Shown here: piece after piece, positions 1 to 6,083 of the stretch
Position numbering within the stretch: the stretch's first letter is position 1
How the letters are laid out: each line of letters starts with the position of its first letter
NCBI GenBank assembly: GCA_002869605.1
Contig: PKUI01000039.1
Location: 1 to 10,757, forward strand
From: Desulfuromonas sp.
GTDB taxonomy: Bacteria; Desulfobacterota; Desulfuromonadia; Desulfuromonadales; SZUA-401
Direction: 5' to 3'
Length of the DNA stretch: 10,757 nt
The notes under the pieces: model-generated
What the model was told of the DNA's origin: nothing
What the model saw: the letters and a program-made list of their open reading frames with translations, nothing else
The model's database searches: none
Translations under genes and position numbers: made by a program

Positions 1-716
1 CGCTTAAGATTCAGGGTCTCGGCCGGCCTCTCAAGATGCTGCTCGACAAGCTGCAGCCTCTGGAGAGTCAGGCAGAGCGCGCTGCCCTGTTTCACGATTT
101 CATGGACGTGCGTTTTCAGCTGCATCAGTGGGAGCGGGAACAGACCTCCAGCAGTCGTAAGGCGCTTAAAAACAGCTACCTGAGGTTTTTGCGTGGCTGG
201 CTGTTCGACAGCAACTCGGTCGAAGGAGCGGTGCTCAAGGGGTGGGTTGAGTCGCGTCTCGGCCTGCCACCGATCTTTCACGTGGAACCGGTCGGCGACA
301 TTCATTCACGGGCCTATTTTCGCTATACCCAGGAACGCATGAAGGGGTTGGCGCGCACCAATGCCATCTTCTCTCAACTCGACCTGCTGTATGGTTATGT
401 GCAGTACGAGCTTGAACGCACCTGTAAAGAGCAGACGCACATGACGCTGTATCGTGGCATCTACGACTTCGAAGAGCACCAGGTGCTGAAAAAAATCGAC
501 AAAACCCATTTCGTGTTGCGCTTGAACAACCTGAATTCCTTTACCGACGATTTCGAGAAGGCCTGGGAATTTGGCAGCCGGGTTATTGAAGCGCAAGTGC
601 CGCTGCCCAAGATCTTTTTCAAGAGCGGTCTGCTTCCTAAGTCGCTGTTGAAGGGCGAGCAGGAGGTGCTGGTGATCGGCGGCGAGTATGAGGTACGGGT
701 GCTGATCGGTGGCTGA
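1..716 (+). CDS. draT: NAD+--dinitrogen-reductase ADP-D-ribosyltransferase (DraT), 5'-partial
   Basis: Transfers ADP-ribose from NAD+ to one arginine of the nitrogenase Fe protein, switching nitrogenase off in the dark or after ammonium addition. The frame is open to the left edge (codons start at position 3) and the residues before the ATG at 36 (L-K-I-Q-G-L-G-R-P-L-K) resemble the conserved DraT N-terminal region. The true start is therefore probably outside the window, and the ATG at 36 would give a shortened protein of 226 aa against roughly 260-300 aa usual for the family. Counting from the ATG at 36, the R-S-E class ADP-ribosyltransferase signature is visible: R140 in LYRG, SFT at 168-170, and the ExE pair E208/E210 in GEQEVL. 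Other typical DraT blocks are QLDLLYG (114-120) and VLRLNNLNSFT (160-170). It overlaps draG by 8 nt, which implies translational coupling. The identification rests on motifs and on the draG neighbour. Confidence 0.93.
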   Translation, partial: LKIQGLGRPLKMLLDKLQPLESQAERAALFHDFMDVRFQLHQWEREQTSSSRKALKNSYLRFLRGWLFDSNSVEGAVLKGWVESRLGLPPIFHVEPVGDIHSRAYFRYTQERMKGLARTNAIFSQLDLLYGYVQYELERTCKEQTHMTLYRGIYDFEEHQVLKKIDKTHFVLRLNNLNSFTDDFEKAWEFGSRVIEAQVPLPKIFFKSGLLPKSLLKGEQEVLVIGGEYEVRVLIGG

Positions 717-1599
717 GACAGAGCAGATATACAGCCGGGCGCGTGCTGCCTACCTGGGGTTGGCGATCGGTGATGCACTCGGTGCGACGACCGAGTTCAT
801 GACGCCGGGCGAGATCAAGGCACAGTACAAGGTACATCGCAATATCGTTGGTGGGGGCTGGCTTTATCTTTCGCCCGGGAAGGTCACCGATGATACCGAG
901 ATGTCCCTGGCGCTTGGCGATGCGGTGCTTGCCGGGGGAGATTGGCAGCTCAAGCAGGTGGCCGAGGCTTTCCTCGCCTGGATGAAGAGCAAACCGATCG
1001 ATATCGGGGCGACCTGCCGTCGCGGAATTCGCGAATACATGACCACCGGGCAGCTCGAGGTTCCGTACAACGACTGGGACGCCGGCAACGGCGCGGCGAT
1101 GCGCATGGCCCCGGTGGCACTTTACACGTTGGGCGATGAGCAGTTGCTCGAGCGCTATGCCGTAGAGCAGGCGCACCTGACCCACAACCACCCGCTTTCG
1201 GATGCCGCGAGCATCACCATCGGACTCATGGTCCAGCGGGCGATTCTCGGTTGTGACCGCTTCGCGCTGCATGCCGCGACCCGAGACCTGGTTGCGCAGC
1301 ACGGCAACTTCGCCTTCAATAAGTACAAGGGGCAGGCCGGGTCGTACGTGGTCGATACGATGCAGACGGTGTTTCACTACCTGTTTAGCACCGCCAGTTT
1401 CGAAGAGTGCCTGATCGGGGTGGTCAATCAGGGAGGCGATGCCGATACCACCGGGGCGATTGCCGGCATGATAGCCGGAGCCTTTTATGGTCTCGAGGCG
1501 ATTCCGAGGCGCTGGGTGAAAAAGTTGAAACGTGAAGTGCGAGAGCAGGTTGAGGACCAGTCGCAACGGCTGGTGCGGATCTCGCCATGGAGCGTATAA
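709..1599 (+). CDS. draG: ADP-ribosyl-[dinitrogen reductase] glycohydrolase (DraG)
   Basis: Removes ADP-ribose from the modified arginine of NifH and so reactivates nitrogenase; the family uses a binuclear Mn(II) site. At 296 aa the length matches characterised DraG (about 294 aa). The metal-binding signatures are intact: T60-D61-D62 in VTDDTEMS, and D244, D246, T247 in NQGGDADTTGA. Further family blocks are GLAIGDALGATTEFM (17-31), TCRRGIREYM (102-111), DAGNGAAMR (124-132) and LTHNHPLSDA (157-166). The start is a GTG at 709 inside the end of draT (8-nt overlap) with no strong Shine-Dalgarno of its own, so translation is probably coupled to draT. In other bacteria DraG is held at the membrane by a PII protein (GlnB/GlnK) and AmtB when ammonium is present; no such gene is in this window. 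Confidence 0.96.
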   Translation: MAETEQIYSRARAAYLGLAIGDALGATTEFMTPGEIKAQYKVHRNIVGGGWLYLSPGKVTDDTEMSLALGDAVLAGGDWQLKQVAEAFLAWMKSKPIDIGATCRRGIREYMTTGQLEVPYNDWDAGNGAAMRMAPVALYTLGDEQLLERYAVEQAHLTHNHPLSDAASITIGLMVQRAILGCDRFALHAATRDLVAQHGNFAFNKYKGQAGSYVVDTMQTVFHYLFSTASFEECLIGVVNQGGDADTTGAIAGMIAGAFYGLEAIPRRWVKKLKREVREQVEDQSQRLVRISPWSV

Positions 1600-1661
1600 C
1601 CAGACAAGGTGTCCCGCGCGAAGTAAACCGGTGCGGGGGTTAATGTGAAAGGAGCACAAAC

Positions 1662-1898
1662 ATGAACGAAAACATGATCTCGATTGAAGAGGCAGCACGA
1701 CGCCTGCAGACGACCGAACTGAACGTCCTTATGCACCTGAAGCGCGGTTTGCTGAAAGGGGTTGAAGAGGATGAGCTGTGGCAGATCGAGGCCTCGAGTC
1801 TTGACGAGTTGCAGGCTAAAACCGGTGGTGGCAAGGCGACAGACGTTTGTGCCAGTGGCTGCAGCAAGAAGCACGCTTGCGGCGGCAGCTGTAGCTGA
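1662..1898 (+). CDS. Small excisionase/MerR-fold protein with C-terminal tetracysteine motif
   Basis: This 78-aa protein is preceded by a good ribosome binding site (AAGGAG, 8 nt before the ATG). Residues 6-50 (ISIEEAARRLQTTELNVLMHLKRG followed by a W-Q-I strand) look like the winged helix-turn-helix of excisionase/MerR-type DNA-binding domains. A Gly/Lys linker (54-58) leads to a C-terminal tail with C63, C67, C73 and C77, spaced C-x3-C-x5-C-x3-C, which could bind Zn or an Fe-S cluster. It lies 62 nt after draG and 25 nt before the next gene, so it should be co-transcribed with draTG. I do not recognise a named family. A metal- or redox-responsive regulator is possible, but a recognition helix with few basic residues makes DNA binding uncertain; the fold may instead serve protein contact. 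Confidence 0.8.
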   Translation: MNENMISIEEAARRLQTTELNVLMHLKRGLLKGVEEDELWQIEASSLDELQAKTGGGKATDVCASGCSKKHACGGSCS

Positions 1899-1923
1899 AG
1901 GTTGTTGGAAAGGAGATAAACCC

Positions 1924-2217
1924 ATGGGTGTGATGATCAAACCTTCCGATCTGTATTATCGCTATCGTCGTAAAAAGGAACAGCGCGACCAGCCGAAGTT
2001 CAGCGGCAAGCCCGACCTCAATCTCTTCGACCGTGAGGACCTGTACGAGGTGATCCCGATGTTCGAGGCGGTAATGGATGCCTTGGGCAGCAACGACCAG
2101 CGGGTGCTGGAGCGGATGGAGGAAGCTATCGGCGATGAAATGCCGAGTTTTATCCAGACCCGTGAAGAGGTTTTCGACTTCCTCTTGTACACCATGCGTG
2201 AAGCGATGTATGCGTGA
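1924..2217 (+). CDS. Conserved-looking 97-aa protein of the draTG operon, function unknown
   Basis: A strong ribosome binding site (AAGGAG, followed by ATAAACCC) precedes the ATG at 1924, 25 nt after the previous stop. The N-terminus (residues 5-30) is basic and aromatic (KPSDLYYRYRRKKEQRD). The rest is acidic and predicted helical (EDLYEVIPMFEAVMDALG at 38-55; RVLERMEEAIGDEMPSF at 60-76; REEVFDFLLYTMREAM at 80-95). There is no signal peptide, membrane segment, cysteine or recognisable catalytic motif, so it is probably a small soluble helical protein that acts by binding a partner. The stop overlaps the next gene by 8 nt. A gene called draB follows draG in Rhodospirillum rubrum, but I cannot establish homology from sequence alone. 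Its operon position suggests a role linked to nitrogenase or DraT/DraG. Confidence 0.82.
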   Translation: MGVMIKPSDLYYRYRRKKEQRDQPKFSGKPDLNLFDREDLYEVIPMFEAVMDALGSNDQRVLERMEEAIGDEMPSFIQTREEVFDFLLYTMREAMYA

Positions 2218-2647
2218 AATTACCGGCGATCTCTGGGCCTGCTACGCAGACGGTGCCGTGGTGGCGATCACCACGCACGGAGCGGTAAGCCGCAGCGGAC
2301 GCAGCAGTATGCAGCGTGGCTGTGCTCGCCAGGCCCGGGAGCGTTTCCCCGGTCTGGACGAACAGCTCGGCGGCCTGGTACTCAAACAGGGCAACCACGT
2401 CCACCAGCTCGGCGAACGTCTGGTCAGTTTTCCCGTCGAGAACGACCCGCTGTGTAACCCGGAGTTGTCCCTGATCGAGCGCTCCTGCCAGGAATTGGTG
2501 GTGTTGACCGGTCGCCATGGCTGGCAGCAGGTCGTGGTGCCGCGGCCGGGATGTGGCAGCGGCGGTCTTTTTTGGGCCGATGTGCGGCCGGTACTGGAGC
2601 GTTATTTCGATGAGCGCTTCACGATAATCAGTATGGAGTTTAAGTGA
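2210..2647 (+). CDS. Macrodomain-like ADP-ribose-binding protein
   Basis: This 145-aa protein resembles the compact stand-alone macrodomain proteins usually annotated as ADP-ribose-binding. It begins with M-R-E-I-T-GDLW, followed by the hydrophobic strand and loop AVVAITTHG (16-24), then RSSMQRGCARQARERFPGLD (31-50), where the family typically has an MGRG-type phosphate loop. GNHVHQLGERLVSFPV (61-76) follows, then the characteristic second binding loop PRPGCGSGGL (111-120) and WADVRPVLERYFDERFTII (122-140). The ATG at 2210 lies 8 nt inside the preceding gene, so it is translationally coupled, and the stop overlaps the FKBP start (TGATG). H23 replaces the Asn I would expect in the family's TTNG motif, so catalysis may be altered or absent. 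Inference: it binds free ADP-ribose or ADP-ribosyl protein, or an NAD-derived nucleotide, arising from DraT/DraG activity. Confidence 0.82.
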   Translation: MREITGDLWACYADGAVVAITTHGAVSRSGRSSMQRGCARQARERFPGLDEQLGGLVLKQGNHVHQLGERLVSFPVENDPLCNPELSLIERSCQELVVLTGRHGWQQVVVPRPGCGSGGLFWADVRPVLERYFDERFTIISMEFK

Positions 2648-3093
2648 TGATGACGACATTGCAACGGGCCCGGCAGGGGGATCGGGTCACCGTGCATTAC
2701 ATAGGTACTCTCGACAATGGAAAAATCTTTGATCAGCGCGATGCGGATGAACCGCTGCAGCTCACCCTCGGTGCCGGAGAGGTGTTCCCGGAACTCGAGG
2801 CGCAGATCATCGGCATGGGTGTCGGGGAGGTCAAGAATATTATCCTGACGCCGGAACAGGCTTTCGGGGTACGCAAGGACGAGAACCTGATCCGCGTAAA
2901 ACGCGAGCTTTTTCCTGCCGATGCCGAACTGCGCATCGCCCAGAAGCTGGCGATCGAAATCGGTGGCGGTGCACAACGTGTGATGCGGGTGCGTTCCTTC
3001 GACGAACATGAGGTGCTGCTTGATGGCAACCATGATCTGGCCGGTTGCGACCTTACCTTTGCCTTGCAGCTGATCGGGATCGAGGAATCCTGA
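2647..3093 (+). CDS. SlyD-like FKBP-type peptidyl-prolyl cis-trans isomerase
   Basis: A cytoplasmic prolyl isomerase and chaperone of 148 aa. Residues 11-29 (GDRVTVHYIGTLDNGKIFD) are the classic FKBP opening. The middle carries LGAGEVFPELEAQIIGMGVGE (41-61) and LTPEQAFG (67-74). The region from about 75 to 125 corresponds to the insert-in-flap chaperone domain of SlyD, and the chain closes with the FKBP strand DGNHDLAG...LTFALQLIGI (126-145). The His/Cys-rich nickel-binding tail of E. coli SlyD is absent. The start is chosen at the ATG at 2647, which shares its A with the TGA of the macrodomain gene; GGAG lies 8 nt upstream. A GTG at 2644 and an ATG at 2650 are alternatives. It is the last gene of the draTG operon and converges with a kinase gene after a 10-bp gap. 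A role in folding Fe protein or DraT is inference only. Confidence 0.93.
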   Translation: MMTTLQRARQGDRVTVHYIGTLDNGKIFDQRDADEPLQLTLGAGEVFPELEAQIIGMGVGEVKNIILTPEQAFGVRKDENLIRVKRELFPADAELRIAQKLAIEIGGGAQRVMRVRSFDEHEVLLDGNHDLAGCDLTFALQLIGIEES

Positions 3094-3103
3094 AACCGAA
3101 CTG

Positions 3104-4861
3104 CTATGTCCCGGCGTCCGGGTCCTGGAAGAGGCGGGCGAGGAACGATCTGTCACTGACCGGACGCTCGGTAGGGTCGGGGTGGAGTGGCAGGGTCGAT
3201 GTGACGGTGGTCCCCTGGTGGAGTCTGCTGCTGACCTCGATGGTCCCCTGATGGGCCTCAATCACGTGCTGGACGATAGTGAGGCCGAGTCCCAGTCCTT
3301 CGACGGCAGTGGTAGAGCTGTCGGCGCGGTAGAATTTTTCAAAACAGTTGGAGCGTTGTTTGTCGGTCATGCCCAGGCCCTGGTCGCTGACGCAGATGGT
3401 CAGGGCAGAGGTGCCGCGACTCGCCGTAAGTGTAATCTGGCTGCCGGGCGGCGAATACTTGATCGCATTGCTCATGAGGTTGTCGATGGCCTGCTGGATT
3501 TTTCCATGATCGGCCTCGATGCTGCCGAGACCTTGATCGAAGTTGGCGGAAAAACGGTGCCCGGGGTGTTCGGCGCGGTAACGGGCCATGATTTTTTCCA
3601 GGGTTTCGGCGATATCCCATTCGCTGTAGTGAAGCGATAACCCCCGCCACGATTCGATACGGCTCAAATCGAGCAGGTCGTCGATGATCTGCTCCAGGGC
3701 TCCGGCCTTTTCAAGGATGGTCTTCAAGAAGTCCTGTCGCTCTTCCTGCGACCAGTCCCCTTCATACAGCAGCTCGGCAAAACCACTGATTGACGTCAAC
3801 GGGGTGCGTAGCTCGTGGGCTGCGGTTGAAATGAACTCCGACTTCATGCGCGCCAGCTCGCGATCCTGGGTGACATCGCGCAGGCTGATGACCTGCCCCG
3901 AGTCGGGATGGCTCCCTTTGAGCCGAGCCGCACGAGCCTGGATAATACGCGTTTCGTCACGCTCCACATCGTACAGGTTGAGGTCGACGTCTTCATCAGG
4001 TATGGACCGTTCGAGCCGGTTGAGGTAGTCGAGCAACTGGGTCTGGCGACTAATCTCGTCGACCCGTTTATGGCTCACCGTGGCCAACGAGGTGCCGAGC
4101 AACGCCTCGGCCGCCTTATTCATGTGCAGGATGCGCTGCTGGTTGTCGATCACCAGCAGCGCGTCTGCGACCGAACGGAGGATGCCGTTGACCTTCTCGT
4201 GGCTCGACTTGGCGTTGTCGAGGGAGGTCTTGTTGGCTTCGAACAGCTGGAAGCGGTCGATGCTGACGGCGATCTGGCGGTTAATGCTTTCGAGAGTACT
4301 CAGGACTGTTTCGCCCAGAGGCTGCTGGGCAAACAAAGCGATGACGCCTACCAGGTGTTGCTGTAGTACCAGCGGGTAACCGGCAAAAGAGACAATCCCC
4401 TGGGCGGCCACCCAGGGCTGATTGTGGAAATGGGGGTTGCCCACGACTTCGTTGGTCAAAAAGGGCTTTTTTTCACGGGCGATGATCCCGACCTTGTGGG
4501 GGTAGTCACTGAGCCTGAGGTGGCTGTGGGCACCGTTGATGGAGGTGTGCAGCCCGGAGCTGGCCTGCAGCTCGAGGATTTCCCCTTCCGTATCAAGGAC
4601 CCAGATGCGTACAAATGCGGCGGCAGAATGGGCCGCCAGCGCGTCGCTGCAGCGCTGCAGTGAGCTGCGCAGATCGGGCTCCTCGGTCAGCGCCTGGCCG
4701 ATCTCCGCGACCAGCTCGGCGAGCTTGACCCGCTCGTTGAGCTTGTCGATCTGCACCTGCAGTTCGGGGTAGTAGCTCTTGCGCAGGGACTCTTCGCCCA
4801 GCCCGATCAGCTTTTCGCGCAGCTCCTGCTGCTCGTTTACCGGCCTAAAGCGCTTCTGCAT
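3104..4861 (-). CDS. Soluble GAF-PAS sensor histidine kinase
   Basis: The protein lacks a signal peptide or membrane segment, so it is a cytoplasmic sensor kinase. Numbering here is from an in-frame ATG at 4879 (591 aa), 18 nt upstream of the ATG at 4861 that I favour (585 aa, smaller overlap with the upstream gene); neither start has a convincing ribosome binding site. The layout is an N-terminal coiled coil (about 15-60), a GAF domain (about 65-210, with RIWVLD and the GIVSFAGYPL block), a PAS domain (about 230-338), HisKA with phospho-acceptor H355 in STAAHELRTPL, and HATPase_c. The ATPase has an N box (DNLMSNAIKYSPPGS, N467/N471), G1 (SDQGLGM), F box (FEKFYRAD) and G2 (GLGLGLTIV). No receiver domain is present and no response regulator gene is nearby. 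It overlaps the alcohol dehydrogenase gene by 17 nt and is probably co-translated with it, which suggests that it senses a related metabolic or redox state. Confidence 0.94.
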   Translation of the reverse strand: MQKRFRPVNEQQELREKLIGLGEESLRKSYYPELQVQIDKLNERVKLAELVAEIGQALTEEPDLRSSLQRCSDALAAHSAAAFVRIWVLDTEGEILELQASSGLHTSINGAHSHLRLSDYPHKVGIIAREKKPFLTNEVVGNPHFHNQPWVAAQGIVSFAGYPLVLQQHLVGVIALFAQQPLGETVLSTLESINRQIAVSIDRFQLFEANKTSLDNAKSSHEKVNGILRSVADALLVIDNQQRILHMNKAAEALLGTSLATVSHKRVDEISRQTQLLDYLNRLERSIPDEDVDLNLYDVERDETRIIQARAARLKGSHPDSGQVISLRDVTQDRELARMKSEFISTAAHELRTPLTSISGFAELLYEGDWSQEERQDFLKTILEKAGALEQIIDDLLDLSRIESWRGLSLHYSEWDIAETLEKIMARYRAEHPGHRFSANFDQGLGSIEADHGKIQQAIDNLMSNAIKYSPPGSQITLTASRGTSALTICVSDQGLGMTDKQRSNCFEKFYRADSSTTAVEGLGLGLTIVQHVIEAHQGTIEVSSRLHQGTTVTSTLPLHPDPTERPVSDRSFLARLFQDPDAGT

Positions 4862-6002
4862 AGATCGACTCGAGGTCATCCCGGCTGGCTTTGCGCGGGT
4901 TGGTGACCAGACAGGCGTCGGCCGCCGCGTGAAAGCTCAGCTGTTTAAGGTCGGTGCTCTTGACGCCGAGCTCGCCCAGCGGGCAGCTGACGCCGGCCTG
5001 CAGCTTGATGTCGCGCAGCCTGGCGAGCAGCGCCGCATCCCGCTCACGGCGCTCGAGACCGTGCAGGTCAAGGCCGAGGGCTTCGCTGATGGCGTCGAAG
5101 CGCTCAGGGGACGCCGAAAGGTTGAACGCTACCACGTGGTCGAGCAGAATCGCATTGCATTCGCCGTGCGGCAGGTCGAGGTAGCCACCGAGGCTGTGGG
5201 CCATGGCGTGGGTGGCGCCGAGGATGGCGTTGGAGAAGGCCAACCCCGCCTGCAGGCTGGCGAGCATCACCTTGCCGCGCAGCTGAAGGTCTTGCGGGTT
5301 GTGCAGCGAGGGGAGCAGGTGCTCGGAGAGCAGGCGGATCGCCTCGAGAGCGTGGATATCGGTCATCGGCGAGTTGGCGTTGGAGACGAACGCCTCGATA
5401 GCATGGGTGAGGGCGTCGATACCGGTGCAGGCGCCGAGATAGGGGTCCATGCTGACCAGAGTCTGTGGGTCGATCAAAGCAAGGTCCGGAACCATGCTCT
5501 TGCTGACGATGGCGATCTTCACCTTTTCGCTGCGGTCGGTGATGATGGCGAACTGGGAGACGTCGGCCGAGGTTCCGGCGGTGGTTGGAATGCAGATCAG
5601 CGGCGGAATCGGCAGGGTCACCTGGTCGACCCCTTCGAACTCGAGGACGTTGCGCCCGTGGACCGCGACGATGCCGATCCCCTTGGCGCAGTCCATCGGG
5701 CTGCCGCCGCCGATCGCGACGATCAGGTTGCACTGTTCGGCGGCGTAGACCGCCGCTCCATTCATCACCTCCTCGGCACGGGGGTTGGGCGAAACCTCGG
5801 AGAAGATCACGTAGGGAAGGTGCTCCGCTTCGAGTGCACTCTCAACCTCTCCGCACCAACCGGTGGCGATCACCCCGGGGTCGGTGACGAGCAGGATCTT
5901 GCGTGCACCGAGCTTGCGTGCGTACTGCCCTACCAGGTGGCGTGCGCCGTTGCCGAAGACATATTCGGGGGCTATGAACTTGCGCAGTCCGTCGGTCGAC
6001 AT
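4845..6002 (-). CDS. Iron-containing (class III) alcohol dehydrogenase
   Basis: An NAD(P)-dependent dehydrogenase that interconverts a primary alcohol (or lactaldehyde, butanol and similar) and its aldehyde in the cytoplasm. The length of 385 aa is typical. The dinucleotide-binding GGGSPMDCAKG lies at 98-108 and TAGTSAD at 141-147. All four iron ligands of the FucO-type site are present: D196 and H200 in GIDALTHAIE, H269 in MAHSLGG and H279 in LPHGECNAI. The start at 6002 is supported by GAGGAG 6 nt upstream. A TATACT hexamer on the minus strand at 6062-6057 is a possible -10 element. The gene heads a two-gene operon with the GAF-PAS kinase. The exact substrate cannot be read from the sequence; ethanol is a reasonable guess for an anaerobe of this kind. 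Confidence 0.95.
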   Translation of the reverse strand: MSTDGLRKFIAPEYVFGNGARHLVGQYARKLGARKILLVTDPGVIATGWCGEVESALEAEHLPYVIFSEVSPNPRAEEVMNGAAVYAAEQCNLIVAIGGGSPMDCAKGIGIVAVHGRNVLEFEGVDQVTLPIPPLICIPTTAGTSADVSQFAIITDRSEKVKIAIVSKSMVPDLALIDPQTLVSMDPYLGACTGIDALTHAIEAFVSNANSPMTDIHALEAIRLLSEHLLPSLHNPQDLQLRGKVMLASLQAGLAFSNAILGATHAMAHSLGGYLDLPHGECNAILLDHVVAFNLSASPERFDAISEALGLDLHGLERRERDAALLARLRDIKLQAGVSCPLGELGVKSTDLKQLSFHAAADACLVTNPRKASRDDLESIYAEAL

Positions 6003-6035
6003 CTATGGCTCCTCTGCTCTGGACATAATGTCCCG

Positions 6036-6062
6036 GGGTTGAACTGGTGAACCCAAAGTATA
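6036..6062 (-). promoter_or_regulatory. Putative promoter/operator block upstream of the alcohol dehydrogenase
   Basis: Reading the minus strand, a TATACT hexamer (6062-6057) is followed by TTGGGTT and then TTCAACCC. GGGTT and AACCC (6054-6050 and 6040-6036) form an inverted repeat with a 9-nt spacer, and GTTCA occurs twice with an 8-bp period. No good -35 hexamer is seen at 16-18 bp. The block resembles the one upstream of the CHASE kinase gene at 8676-8703. Confidence 0.35.
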
Positions 6063-6083
6063 TCACGCTCTTAACCGGGCACT

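Noticed and set aside
637..1698. Long open frame (353 codons) on the minus strand opposite draG
   Set aside because: It is fully antisense to draG, which has all its family motifs. The translation is rich in Arg, His, Pro and Leu without recognisable domains, as expected of a GC-rich shadow frame.
4779..6050. Long open frame (423 codons) on the plus strand opposite the alcohol dehydrogenase
   Set aside because: The minus-strand dehydrogenase is unmistakable, with all four iron ligands. The plus-strand translation is a Val/Gly/Asp/Arg-rich shadow with no domain and no plausible ribosome binding site.
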